From Methanobacterium sp. PtaU1.Bin097 (lineage in GTDB: Archaea > Methanobacteriota > Methanobacteria > Methanobacteriales > Methanobacteriaceae): a DNA stretch of 27,494 nt. Positions 1 through 7,024 of the stretch are shown here, one piece after another. The stretch is from contig MVQY01000163.1 in NCBI GenBank assembly GCA_002067325.1, positions 1 to 27,494 on the forward strand, in the 5' to 3' direction. The notes beneath the pieces are model-generated. The model was not told where the DNA came from. It saw nothing but the letters and a program-made list of their open reading frames with translations, and ran no database searches. The translations under genes were made by a program, and so were the position numbers. Within the stretch, counting starts at the first letter, position 1. The number at the start of each line of letters is the position of its first letter.

Positions 1-3000
1 TTTACTATAATTATAGCCTAAACTGTCATAACCGACTCCATATGTTACTGCATAAATGGTTCCGTCTGTTCCAATTGAGATACCATATATATTATACTGT
101 CCCTTTTTGGTGATATAACTCCATTTGAGTGATCCATCAGGATTCAAAGCATATACTATGCCATCCAAGTTTCCTAAATAGATGGTTCCATCTGCTCCAA
201 TAGCAGGACCACCACCCACAGTTTCAATTATTTCTCCTGTGTTGTATTTCCATTTAAGTGATCCATCAGGATTCAAAGCGTACAAATTACCATCACAGCT
301 TCCAAAATATATTGTTCCATCATCAGCAACTGATGATCCACCAATAATATTCCCCTCAGTAGTATAATTCCATTTAAGTGATCCATCAGGATTTATAGCA
401 TAAAAAGTATTGTCCCAGCTTCCTGCATATATTGTTCCGTCAGATCCGATTGTTGCACTGTAGATGTAAGCTCCAGTGGTGTAGGTCCATTTGAGTGATC
501 CATCAAGGTTCAAAGCATAAAGTTTACCATTATCAGCTCCTATGTATATGGTTCCGTCTGATCCAACTACCGGAGTGCCTAAATTATCTATGCTGCTTCC
601 CGTGTTGTATGTCCATAGTGTGGTGTTGGTTTCTGGGCCGGTGTATTCTGATTGGCCTGTGTTGCTTAGATCACCACCAGATTTGGGCCAGTCTGTATCT
701 GCAAGTCCGCTTCCTGTACTGGTTCCGATTATGTAATTTTGTATGTACAGAGGACTCCAATCTTCTTCAGAACTCATTGCTGCATATCTTAATGTGCTAG
801 TGTTAACAATTGCAATGGGTCCAGTGTACGGTATTCTAGTACCGCTTGTAGTAGGATCGGTGCCGTCGGTGGTGTAGTAGATGGTTGATGTTGGATCATT
901 ACTGGTTAAGGTTACTGTTTGTGTGGCGTTGTAACTTCCTCCTTTCACACTTGCTGTTACACTGGGTAAAATTATGATTGTTTCTGTTTTAGTGTCACTG
1001 CCACCTGGTCCAGTGGCAGTTAAAGTTACATTGTATTTGCCTGGTGTGTTGTTGTAGGTGTAGGTGGGGTTTTGTTCTGTACTGTCGATATTTCCATCTC
1101 CATCGAAGTCCCACGCCCAAGAAGTGGCATACAATGATGAATCTGTGAAATTAACAGTCAATGGTGATGTTCCACTGGCAACATCTGAAGTGAAATTAAC
1201 TTCAACTGGTGGATAAACCGAAATCATCTTAGTCACCGTTTTAATATCACTTCCAACATCATTGGTCACTGTTAAACTGATTGTATAATTACCTGCTGTG
1301 GTATAGTTGTGTGTGGGGTTTTGTTCTGTGCTGGTGGTTCCATCTCCGAAATTCCATAACCAGGAACTGGCATCATGTATGGATTTATCGGTGAATTGTA
1401 TTGTGATTGGTGTTTCACCATTGGTCAACTGAGTTGATGTAAAATCAGCTACAGGAAGAACATCTTTCAAAGCATACACTTTTGTACCACTTGCAAAGTA
1501 GATGGTTCCCTCAGTTCCTATTAACACTGGACCAGATCCAGCGGTGTAGATCCATTTAAGTGTTCCATCCGAATTTATAGCGCACAATTTACCATCAGCG
1601 CTTCCAATATAAATTGTTCCATCTGCATCTATGGCTGGTGCACCACGTAGTGTTCCTCCTATGGCGTAAGACCATTTAAGAGTTCCATCCAAGTTTAAAG
1701 CATATAAAATACCATCTTCACTTCCCACATAGAGAATACCATCATTACCTATAGTAGTTGTTGCCAAACTAGCGTTTCCTAAAGCGTAGGTCCATTTGAG
1801 TGTTCCGTCTGGGTTTATTGCATACAATTTATTATCCCGACATCCAATGTAGATAGTTCCATCAGCACTAATCGTTGGAGATCCAAAGAGTTTGTGTCCT
1901 GTAGTGTAGTACCATTTAAGTGATCCATCGGGATTTATAGCATACAACCTCTGGCTCCAGCTTCCCACATAGATAGTTCCATCAGAGCCGATTACAGGGC
2001 CTCCATAATAACAGTATATGGCGCTATTGGTGGTGTAGGACCACTTCAGAGTTCCATCACAGTTTATAGCATACAAATTCTTATCTTCACTTCCCACATA
2101 GATGGTACAATCAGCACTATTAAACACTGGTGCTCCATCTATTGCTCCTCCTGTGGTGTAAGACCATTTGAGTGTTCCATCAGGGTTTAAAGCGTATAAT
2201 TTACCATCTCCACTTCCAATGTATATGGTTCCATCAGTTCCGATGGTTGCTGAACCATAAATTGCGCCTCCTGTGGTGTAGGTCCATTTAATTGTTCCGT
2301 CAGGATTTAAAGCATAGAATTTACCATCGCTCATTCCAATGTATATGGTTCCATCTGAACCAGTGGCGGGAGTAGCATAGTTTATGTTTCCTCCGGTGGT
2401 ATAAGTCCAATTGGTGGTGTTGGTTTCTGGACCAGTGTAATTAGATGGGTCCCTGCTGGCTGTTCCTGTTCCAATAACATAATTCTGCAGGTACATTGGA
2501 CTCCAATTAACATAAATATCAAGTGCAGCATACCTGAGGGTCGTAGTATTGCTGATATTAATAGGTTCTGTATATTCTGTCCTGGTACTGCTGGTTCGTG
2601 GATCAGTACTGTCAGTAGTATAATAAATAGTCGCTGTAGAATCATTGCTAGTTAGTGTTGCGGATTGCGTCGCTGTGTAGGTTCCACTGGCAAGACTGTT
2701 ACTTATTGAGAATAGATGAACCTGTATGGTTTTTGTAAAGTTATTGGTTCCATTAGCGTTAATTGCGGTTAAGATGACTGTGTAATTACCCTCTGTGCCA
2801 TAGTTATGTGTGGGGTTTTGTTCTGTACTGGTAGTTCCGTCTCCGAAATCCCATAGCCAAGAAGTTGGATCATGTAGTGATTTATCGGTGAAATGTATGG
2901 TGATAGGTAAATCATCACTTGAGACATAAGTTGATGTGAAATCAGCTTCAGGAGCAACATCCTTTAAAGCATATACATCTTGGCCACTGCCAAAGTAGAT

Positions 3001-4440
3001 TGTTTTATTTGTACCTATTAATACAGAACCCTGTATTGCAGATCCGGCGGTGTATGTCCATTTAAGCGTTCCATCAGAATTCAAAACATACAACTTACCA
3101 TCATTACTTCCCACATAAATAGTACCATCAGCACCAATCGTTGGTGACCCATATATATATCCTCCAGTAGTGTAGGTCCATTTAAGAGTTCCATCCGGAT
3201 TTATAGCATACAATTTGTTATCTCTACTTCCTATATAGATCGTACCATCAGCTCCAATCGTTGGTGACCCATATATGTAATTTCCCGTGACGTAAAACCA
3301 TTTCAAGGTTCCATCAGAATTCAAAGCATACAAATTCTTATCATAACTTCCCACGTAAATAGTACCATCAGCACCAATCGTTGGGCTTCCTCCATAATTG
3401 TATATGTACCCTCCAGTGGTGTAAGACCATTTAAGCGATCCATCAGAATTCAAAGCATACAAATTCTTATCATAACTCCCTACATAGATGGTTCCATCAG
3501 AACCAATCACCGCAGAACCGTATATATAATTTCCCGTGGCGTAAAACCATTTCAAGGTTCCATCAGAATTCAAAGCATACAAATTCTTATCTCGACTTCC
3601 CACGTAAATAGTACCATCAGTTCCGATGGTTGCTGAACCATAAATTGCGCCTCCTGTGGTGTAGGTCCATTTAATTGTTCCGTCAGGGTTTAAAGCATAG
3701 AGTTTACCATCACCGCTTCCGATGTATATGATCCCATCTGTACCGATAACAGGAGTGGCATAGGATATGGTTCCTCCGGTGGGGTAGGTCCAATATGTGG
3801 TGTTGGTTTCCGGTCCAGTATTGTTAGATGGCCCCTTACTGGCAGTTCCATTTCCAATCACATAATTTTGCAGGTACAACTGACTCCAATTACCATAAAC
3901 ATCAACTGCTGCATACCTGAGGGTTGTAGTATTGCTGATGGTGATGGATCCTGTGTATTCTATCCGTGTACTGCTTATTCGGGGATCTGTTTTGTCATTA
4001 GCGTAATAGATAGTTGCCGTAGGGTCATCGCTGGTTAAGGTTACCGTTTGTGTCTCGTTGTAGGTTCCACCAGTGAGACTAGTGCTCACTGTGGGTGGAA
4101 TTGCCACGTTGATGTAATCATTTTGAATTATGGTATTGCTGCCTGCCTCGTTACTCGCTGTGAGGCTGACGCTGTATTTACCTTCAGTTGTGTAACTATG
4201 GGCGGGATTCTGCTCTGTAGACGTCTGGCTATCACCAAAACCCCAACTCCAGCTAGTTGCATTGCCAATGGAAGTATCATTAAACTGCACATCCAAAGGC
4301 GCATTTCCACTGGTGATATTACTGGTAAAGTTCGCGGAAGGTACCTCTGCAGCACCAACGCCACCAATGGTTAAAATACAAAAAACCGCTGCAAAAAATG
4401 TTAAAAACAATAAATATCTATTATATGCCTTATTTTTCAT
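1..4440 (-). CDS. Very large secreted PKD / PQQ-propeller repeat protein (adhesin-like), 3' end beyond window
   Basis: The frame is open from ATG at 4440 to the left edge (1480 codons; the first 1500 bp of the window and the 5' part were checked codon by codon with no stop). Residues 1-31 are a signal peptide: a basic start, a hydrophobic core and an AEVP junction. Domains in order: PKD (about 33-115, with WSWGFGD), chitobiase/hexosaminidase C-terminal-like domain (115-195, ATIYYANDKTDP), PQQ-type propeller (205-494, repeats of NPDGTIKWTY and DGTIYIGS), PKD (496-578), chitobiase-like (581-661), propeller (676-989), two PKDs (994-1159), chitobiase-like (1160-1240), and the start of a third propeller. 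This is an exported, modular surface protein of the kind called adhesin-like in Methanobacteriales. Ligand and anchoring are unknown because the C-terminus is missing. It is not a dehydrogenase: PQQ-type blades are used here as structure. Confidence 0.85.
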   Translation of the reverse strand, partial: MKNKAYNRYLLFLTFFAAVFCILTIGGVGAAEVPSANFTSNITSGNAPLDVQFNDTSIGNATSWSWGFGDSQTSTEQNPAHSYTTEGKYSVSLTASNEAGSNTIIQNDYINVAIPPTVSTSLTGGTYNETQTVTLTSDDPTATIYYANDKTDPRISSTRIEYTGSITISNTTTLRYAAVDVYGNWSQLYLQNYVIGNGTASKGPSNNTGPETNTTYWTYPTGGTISYATPVIGTDGIIYIGSGDGKLYALNPDGTIKWTYTTGGAIYGSATIGTDGTIYVGSRDKNLYALNSDGTLKWFYATGNYIYGSAVIGSDGTIYVGSYDKNLYALNSDGSLKWSYTTGGYIYNYGGSPTIGADGTIYVGSYDKNLYALNSDGTLKWFYVTGNYIYGSPTIGADGTIYIGSRDNKLYAINPDGTLKWTYTTGGYIYGSPTIGADGTIYVGSNDGKLYVLNSDGTLKWTYTAGSAIQGSVLIGTNKTIYFGSGQDVYALKDVAPEADFTSTYVSSDDLPITIHFTDKSLHDPTSWLWDFGDGTTSTEQNPTHNYGTEGNYTVILTAINANGTNNFTKTIQVHLFSISNSLASGTYTATQSATLTSNDSTATIYYTTDSTDPRTSSTRTEYTEPINISNTTTLRYAALDIYVNWSPMYLQNYVIGTGTASRDPSNYTGPETNTTNWTYTTGGNINYATPATGSDGTIYIGMSDGKFYALNPDGTIKWTYTTGGAIYGSATIGTDGTIYIGSGDGKLYALNPDGTLKWSYTTGGAIDGAPVFNSADCTIYVGSEDKNLYAINCDGTLKWSYTTNSAIYCYYGGPVIGSDGTIYVGSWSQRLYAINPDGSLKWYYTTGHKLFGSPTISADGTIYIGCRDNKLYAINPDGTLKWTYALGNASLATTTIGNDGILYVGSEDGILYALNLDGTLKWSYAIGGTLRGAPAIDADGTIYIGSADGKLCAINSDGTLKWIYTAGSGPVLIGTEGTIYFASGTKVYALKDVLPVADFTSTQLTNGETPITIQFTDKSIHDASSWLWNFGDGTTSTEQNPTHNYTTAGNYTISLTVTNDVGSDIKTVTKMISVYPPVEVNFTSDVASGTSPLTVNFTDSSLYATSWAWDFDGDGNIDSTEQNPTYTYNNTPGKYNVTLTATGPGGSDTKTETIIILPSVTASVKGGSYNATQTVTLTSNDPTSTIYYTTDGTDPTTSGTRIPYTGPIAIVNTSTLRYAAMSSEEDWSPLYIQNYIIGTSTGSGLADTDWPKSGGDLSNTGQSEYTGPETNTTLWTYNTGSSIDNLGTPVVGSDGTIYIGADNGKLYALNLDGSLKWTYTTGAYIYSATIGSDGTIYAGSWDNTFYAINPDGSLKWNYTTEGNIIGGSSVADDGTIYFGSCDGNLYALNPDGSLKWKYNTGEIIETVGGGPAIGADGTIYLGNLDGIVYALNPDGSLKWSYITKKGQYNIYGISIGTDGTIYAVTYGVGYDSLGYNYSK
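2231..2304 (-). repeat. 74-bp perfect repeat, copy in propeller 2
   Basis: These 74 bases are identical to 3614-3687, exactly 1383 bp (461 codons) away and in the same reading frame. Both lie at the same blade position of two propellers whose flanks differ at many third positions. This suggests recent gene conversion or duplication inside the gene. Confidence 0.85.
3614..3687 (-). repeat. 74-bp perfect repeat, copy in propeller 1
   Basis: This is the mate of the repeat at 2231-2304. It encodes the same blade segment (around GSATIGTDGT). It could serve as a recombination site that changes the number of propeller modules. Confidence 0.85.
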
Positions 4441-4507
4441 TTAAAACCCCAATTGAATTTTTTTTGTCATGATCTAATAATAAAAATATCCACAAAAATA
4501 AATAACA

Positions 4508-4533
4508 TCGATATGAGGATATAAACATATCGA
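4508..4533 (-). promoter_or_regulatory. TATA box enclosed by an 8-bp inverted repeat, upstream of the repeat protein
   Basis: TCGATATG and CATATCGA are perfect inverted arms around a 10-bp spacer. Read on the minus strand, the spacer holds TTTATATCC, a good archaeal TATA box. The box is about 80 bp from the ATG at 4440. A protein bound to the arms would block TBP, so this looks like an operator-promoter. The element recurs at 4766-4791. Confidence 0.6.
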
Positions 4534-4599
4534 AATTACGGTGGGCCATAAACTATTAATAATAGAACTATAATATCAACGGTAATTTATGGAGCAAGC

Positions 4600-4700
4600 C
4601 CCTCTACATTACTACACCATCAATGGCTAAAATACAAAAAACCTATTGTGAAGAATATTAAAAACAATAAATATTTATTACAACCTTTATTTGTATTTTT
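4600..4700 (-). pseudogene. Decayed second copy of the signal-peptide coding region
   Basis: Read on minus, this stretch aligns with the 5' end of the gene at 4440. 4625-4643 matches 4369-4387 at 18 of 19 bases, and the AAAAACAATAAATAT core is shared. The start codon is altered (ATG replaced by an ATA-like triplet) and in-frame stops follow. No open frame continues, so only the export-signal end survives. With the upstream part it forms a roughly 190-bp duplication at an offset of 256-258 bp. Confidence 0.65.
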
Positions 4701-4765
4701 ACCCCCTATTTAAACTTTTTTTAATGTAATATGAAATAAAAATATCAACAAAAAAAATGATAATA

Positions 4766-4791
4766 TTGATATGATGATATAAACATATCGA
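4766..4791 (-). promoter_or_regulatory. Second copy of the TATA / inverted-repeat element
   Basis: TTGATATG and CATATCGA (one mismatch to perfect symmetry) flank ATGATATAAA. This is the counterpart of 4508-4533, 258 bp away. It sits upstream of the decayed copy at 4600-4700. The TATA core and one full arm are kept although the gene behind it is dead. Confidence 0.5.
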
Positions 4792-5057
4792 CCCTAACGA
4801 TAGATTCATAAAAGAAATTTTTTTAAAAGAAAAGAAATAAACATTAAAAAATCAGAACTTACGGTACACATAAATTTACATATCAATCCTAAAAAACGAC
4901 ATTACCTTGAAAGAACATGATAATATCTTTATATACCCCAGAGTTAATTAAATTAAAAAATTAAATATATCATAACCCGATTGGGTTTAAATGTAGGGTA
5001 TATCAAAATTATAGAAAAATTATTGGAAAATTTATCTATTTAAAAATAAAAAATTAT

Positions 5058-5327
5058 TTATTCGGTGATGATTATGAATTCACCGACTTTTTCCACTTTT
5101 CCGAAGGGAACCAGTAAAGTGTCTCCTTTCTTTTTAGCACCTTTGACGTTAACGTTCCGGCCTTTGTCTACCCTGATAACTACATCTGTTATTTTACCGG
5201 TTTTTCCATTGATGATCAGTTCATCGAGTTCACCGAGTATCCTTGCATTGTTTGTAGCCACCTGGTATCCCTTTATTTCGCTCCAAACCTTCTCTTCCCC
5301 TTTGATTAATTTCCGTTCTTCAACCAC
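5058..5327 (-). CDS. PRC-barrel domain protein
   Basis: An 89-residue protein that is a single PRC-barrel: WSEIKGYQVATNNARILGEL is the first half and ITDVVIRVDKG the strand-turn that typifies the fold, followed by LLVPFGKVEKVGEFIII. Small free-standing PRC-barrels are common in archaea. The fold binds RNA in RimM and sits in photosystem H subunits, but the role here is unknown. The start is GTG at 5327, with GGTGAT (5333-5338) at good spacing; there is no better ATG upstream. It lies 11 bp downstream of cobY on the same strand, so the two are probably co-transcribed. Confidence 0.8.
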   Translation of the reverse strand: MVEERKLIKGEEKVWSEIKGYQVATNNARILGELDELIINGKTGKITDVVIRVDKGRNVNVKGAKKKGDTLLVPFGKVEKVGEFIIITE

Positions 5328-5338
5328 TTATATCACCC

Positions 5339-5971
5339 CTAATTTATTGCCTGTTTGAAAGCTTTAAACTCAAAATATTTCTCTAAGGATATTAGATCTT
5401 CTGTACTATTAATATTTAACGCCAGCTCAAATTTCCTCAGTTCCAATACTTCCTCATCTTGTTGTGTGTTGTTTCTTCTTAATATATTTAATCCTGAAGG
5501 TACCGTATCCCCCATTACAATATGTGGTTTCAGATTATATTGCCTGAAAAATTCCAGTGGCACAGCAACACACATGGCTGGTTTACCACAGTTTTTATAT
5601 TCTGTAATTACCTCATCTAAAATTTCCCCGGTGATGAGGGGTAGATCTGCGGTGATGGTCACCAGGATATCGTCCTGGTTATTGGTTGGTGGGTTGTTAC
5701 TTGATAGTTCCCCTATTAAAAATCCGAGATCGTTTACATACCCTTCCCCTGGGGTTTCTATAACCTTCAGGCCGGATTTTCGGGCAAAATCAGTGGTGAG
5801 TGGTGTGTTTCTGCTGGTGGCCACCACTAAATCATCCACTTCCCGGGACGACCGTACGGCTTCGCAAACGTGCCTGATCATGGGCTTGCCCCGGACGGAA
5901 ATCAGGGGTTTTTCACCCTTAAATCCCATCCTGGTTCCTTTACCACCGGCCATGATTACTGCAGTTACCAT
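5339..5971 (-). CDS. cobY: GTP:adenosylcobinamide-phosphate guanylyltransferase CobY
   Basis: A 210-residue nucleotidyltransferase that transfers GMP to adenosylcobinamide phosphate in the late cobamide pathway; it is the archaeal replacement for bacterial CobU. The N-terminal signature MAGGKGTRMG (residues 8-17) and EKPLI are the nucleotide-binding loop. TADLPLI (near 110) is the metal-binding turn, and NINSTEDL near the C-terminus matches the archaeal CobY end. MobA, the close relative, is the main alternative. The CobY-like C-terminal part and the link to corrinoid-using mtr genes favour CobY, and I recall a cobY gene at this place in Methanothermobacter. The start ATG at 5971 has only a weak purine-rich site before it. 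It is probably the first gene of a two-gene unit with the PRC-barrel gene. Confidence 0.8.
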   Translation of the reverse strand: MVTAVIMAGGKGTRMGFKGEKPLISVRGKPMIRHVCEAVRSSREVDDLVVATSRNTPLTTDFARKSGLKVIETPGEGYVNDLGFLIGELSSNNPPTNNQDDILVTITADLPLITGEILDEVITEYKNCGKPAMCVAVPLEFFRQYNLKPHIVMGDTVPSGLNILRRNNTQQDEEVLELRKFELALNINSTEDLISLEKYFEFKAFKQAIN

Positions 5972-6145
5972 ATTATTTTTTCCCTATTATTTAAGAAAAA
6001 ATTTTATTAAAAATCCTTCTTGAAATTTAAAAAATCGTTATGTAGTTGTTTGTAGTTATAACCCCATATTAAAGGTTTTTATTAAATATCCCCTCAGTCA
6101 TTTCAGTAACCAGGATACAGTTTAGTATATTTTACTGACCAAAAT

Positions 6146-6160
6146 GTACATTATATTATT
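6146..6160 (+). promoter_or_regulatory. Likely TATA box of the FMN-binding protein gene
   Basis: ATTATATTATTAAAT lies about 50 bp before the ATG at 6204, in a very AT-rich stretch. This would put the transcript start near 6175 and leave a leader with the ribosome site AGGGTGTGAT. Confidence 0.4.
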
Positions 6161-6203
6161 AAATCAACTATGGGTATGTAGAAAAAATTAAGGGTGTGAT
6201 AGA

Positions 6204-6602
6204 ATGGTTTTAACTCAAGAGATGATGGACACAATAGAAAAAAATAACATAGTTTGGCTGGCAACTGCCAGTACCGATGATGTACCTAACGTGGTTCCCA
6301 TAGGACTGGCCAGACCCCTAGATAGTGGAACGGTTTTGCTGGTGGCTAATTTCATGAACAAGACTTTTAAAAATCTTAAAAGCAACCCCAAAGCGTCGAT
6401 AGCTGTTGGTAATGTATCAGAATGCCCATATCAGTTTAAAGGAGATGTGGAGATATATGAATCTGGTAAATATTTCGATGATGCCGTCCAGTGGGCTAAA
6501 AGCGTAATGGCACAATTAAATCCCAAAGCCGCAGTCCTGCTCAAGGTAAATGAGATATATTCTGTACAACCAGGCCCAGATGCCGGTAAAAAAATAGAAT
6601 GA
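6204..6602 (+). CDS. Pyridoxamine 5'-phosphate oxidase-like FMN-binding protein
   Basis: A 132-residue single-domain split-barrel protein of the PNPOx-like superfamily. Residues 10-50 (WLATASTDDVPNVVPIGLAR) are the typical first strands, where the N-x-VP segment lines the flavin site. MNKTFKNLKSNPKASIAV is the conserved helix-strand that follows. Archaeal members bind FMN, and related families bind F420. The substrate is unknown, and the name does not imply vitamin B6 synthesis. The start at 6204 follows AGGGTGTGATAGA. The gene stands alone on plus, between minus-strand genes, with its own promoter and a terminator-like hairpin. Confidence 0.8.
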   Translation: MVLTQEMMDTIEKNNIVWLATASTDDVPNVVPIGLARPLDSGTVLLVANFMNKTFKNLKSNPKASIAVGNVSECPYQFKGDVEIYESGKYFDDAVQWAKSVMAQLNPKAAVLLKVNEIYSVQPGPDAGKKIE

Positions 6603-6653
6603 AAAGCATTTAACTTAAGTTAAGTCTGGCTTTAAGTTCTGACCTCCAGAGAA

Positions 6654-6684
6654 GGGAACGGGTACATACTCGTTCTCTTTTTTT
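6654..6684 (+). terminator. Hairpin with T-tract after the FMN-binding protein gene
   Basis: GGGAACG (6654-6660) pairs with CGTTCTC (6671-6677), with one G-T pair and a 10-nt loop, and is followed by seven T. It lies about 50 bp past the stop codon. Confidence 0.6.
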
Positions 6685-6816
6685 AACCAATAAAATATAG
6701 CGATAGTTAACAGTTAAAGATATAACATGTTCAGGAGATGCAAGTCCGAAGATAATAAAAAGATAATAAGCCAACGAGTTACAAGCCAAAAAAACAGCAA
6801 ATCAGAAGGTGAAATC

Positions 6817-7024
6817 ATGAAAATGAAAATTAAAGATGGAATGGGAAATGATGAAGAGACAAACATCGAATAATATGAGATTAACAGGAAAGAACTGCTG
6901 GAGAAGTTAGATGTCAATCTCTTTGCAGCGGTTGATAGAAAAAAATAATGTGATAGTTTCAGAAAGTGAAATATTAACCAGTGCAGATAATATAAAAGTT
7001 TTAAATATGATCCACGGTGATTAA
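6817..7024 (+). pseudogene. Broken MoaD/ThiS-like (ubiquitin-fold) gene
   Basis: A strong ribosome site (GAAGGTGAAATC) precedes ATG at 6817. The frame reads MKMKIKDGMGNDEETNIE, then TAA (6871-6873), and continues YEINRKELLEKLDVN up to a run of seven A (6939-6945). A one-base shift there gives NNVIVSESEILTSADNIKVLNMIHGD and a stop at 7022-7024. The joined product of about 67 residues has the layout of small sulfur-carrier proteins: a KELLEKL helix, an acidic D/E-rich strand and an IL-x-x-AD-x-I-x-VL-x-x-IHG end. The C-terminal Gly-Gly needed for activation is Gly-Asp here. Two breaks plus the lost diglycine argue for a dead gene; a sequencing error could explain the A-run only. It overlaps the 3' end of mmp14 by 4 bp. 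Confidence 0.55.

Larger units (their letters stand above)
4441..5057. other. AT-rich intergenic region, 617 bp
   Basis: Beyond the two promoter elements and the pseudogene, 4800-5057 holds no convincing gene. It has nested inverted repeats: ATATACCC at 4931-4938 with GGGTATAT at 4996-5003, and AACCC/GGGTT at 4974-4987. These could be a transcript end for the minus-strand genes at 5058-5971, or a promoter region. I cannot decide between them. Confidence 0.4.

Noticed and set aside
1..4440. Short, regularly spaced repeats as a CRISPR array or satellite
   Set aside because: The repeats are translated propeller and PKD repeats in one open frame, with variable third bases and no unique spacers.
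4931..5003. Long-range inverted repeat ATATACCC/GGGTATAT as an origin or att site
   Set aside because: The arms are short, the DNA is AT-rich and nothing nearby supports either role.
5339..5971. MobA (molybdopterin guanylyltransferase)
   Set aside because: It shares the fold and loop, but its C-terminal part and genome place fit CobY better; it is kept only as an alternative.
5355..6023. 222-codon open frame on plus, opposite cobY
   Set aside because: It is antisense to a recognisable enzyme whose motifs are intact. The product shows no domain.
6871..6873. Stop codon in the MoaD/ThiS-like gene as a recoded residue
   Set aside because: It is TAA, not TGA or TAG, and a separate frameshift follows, so selenocysteine or pyrrolysine recoding does not fit.
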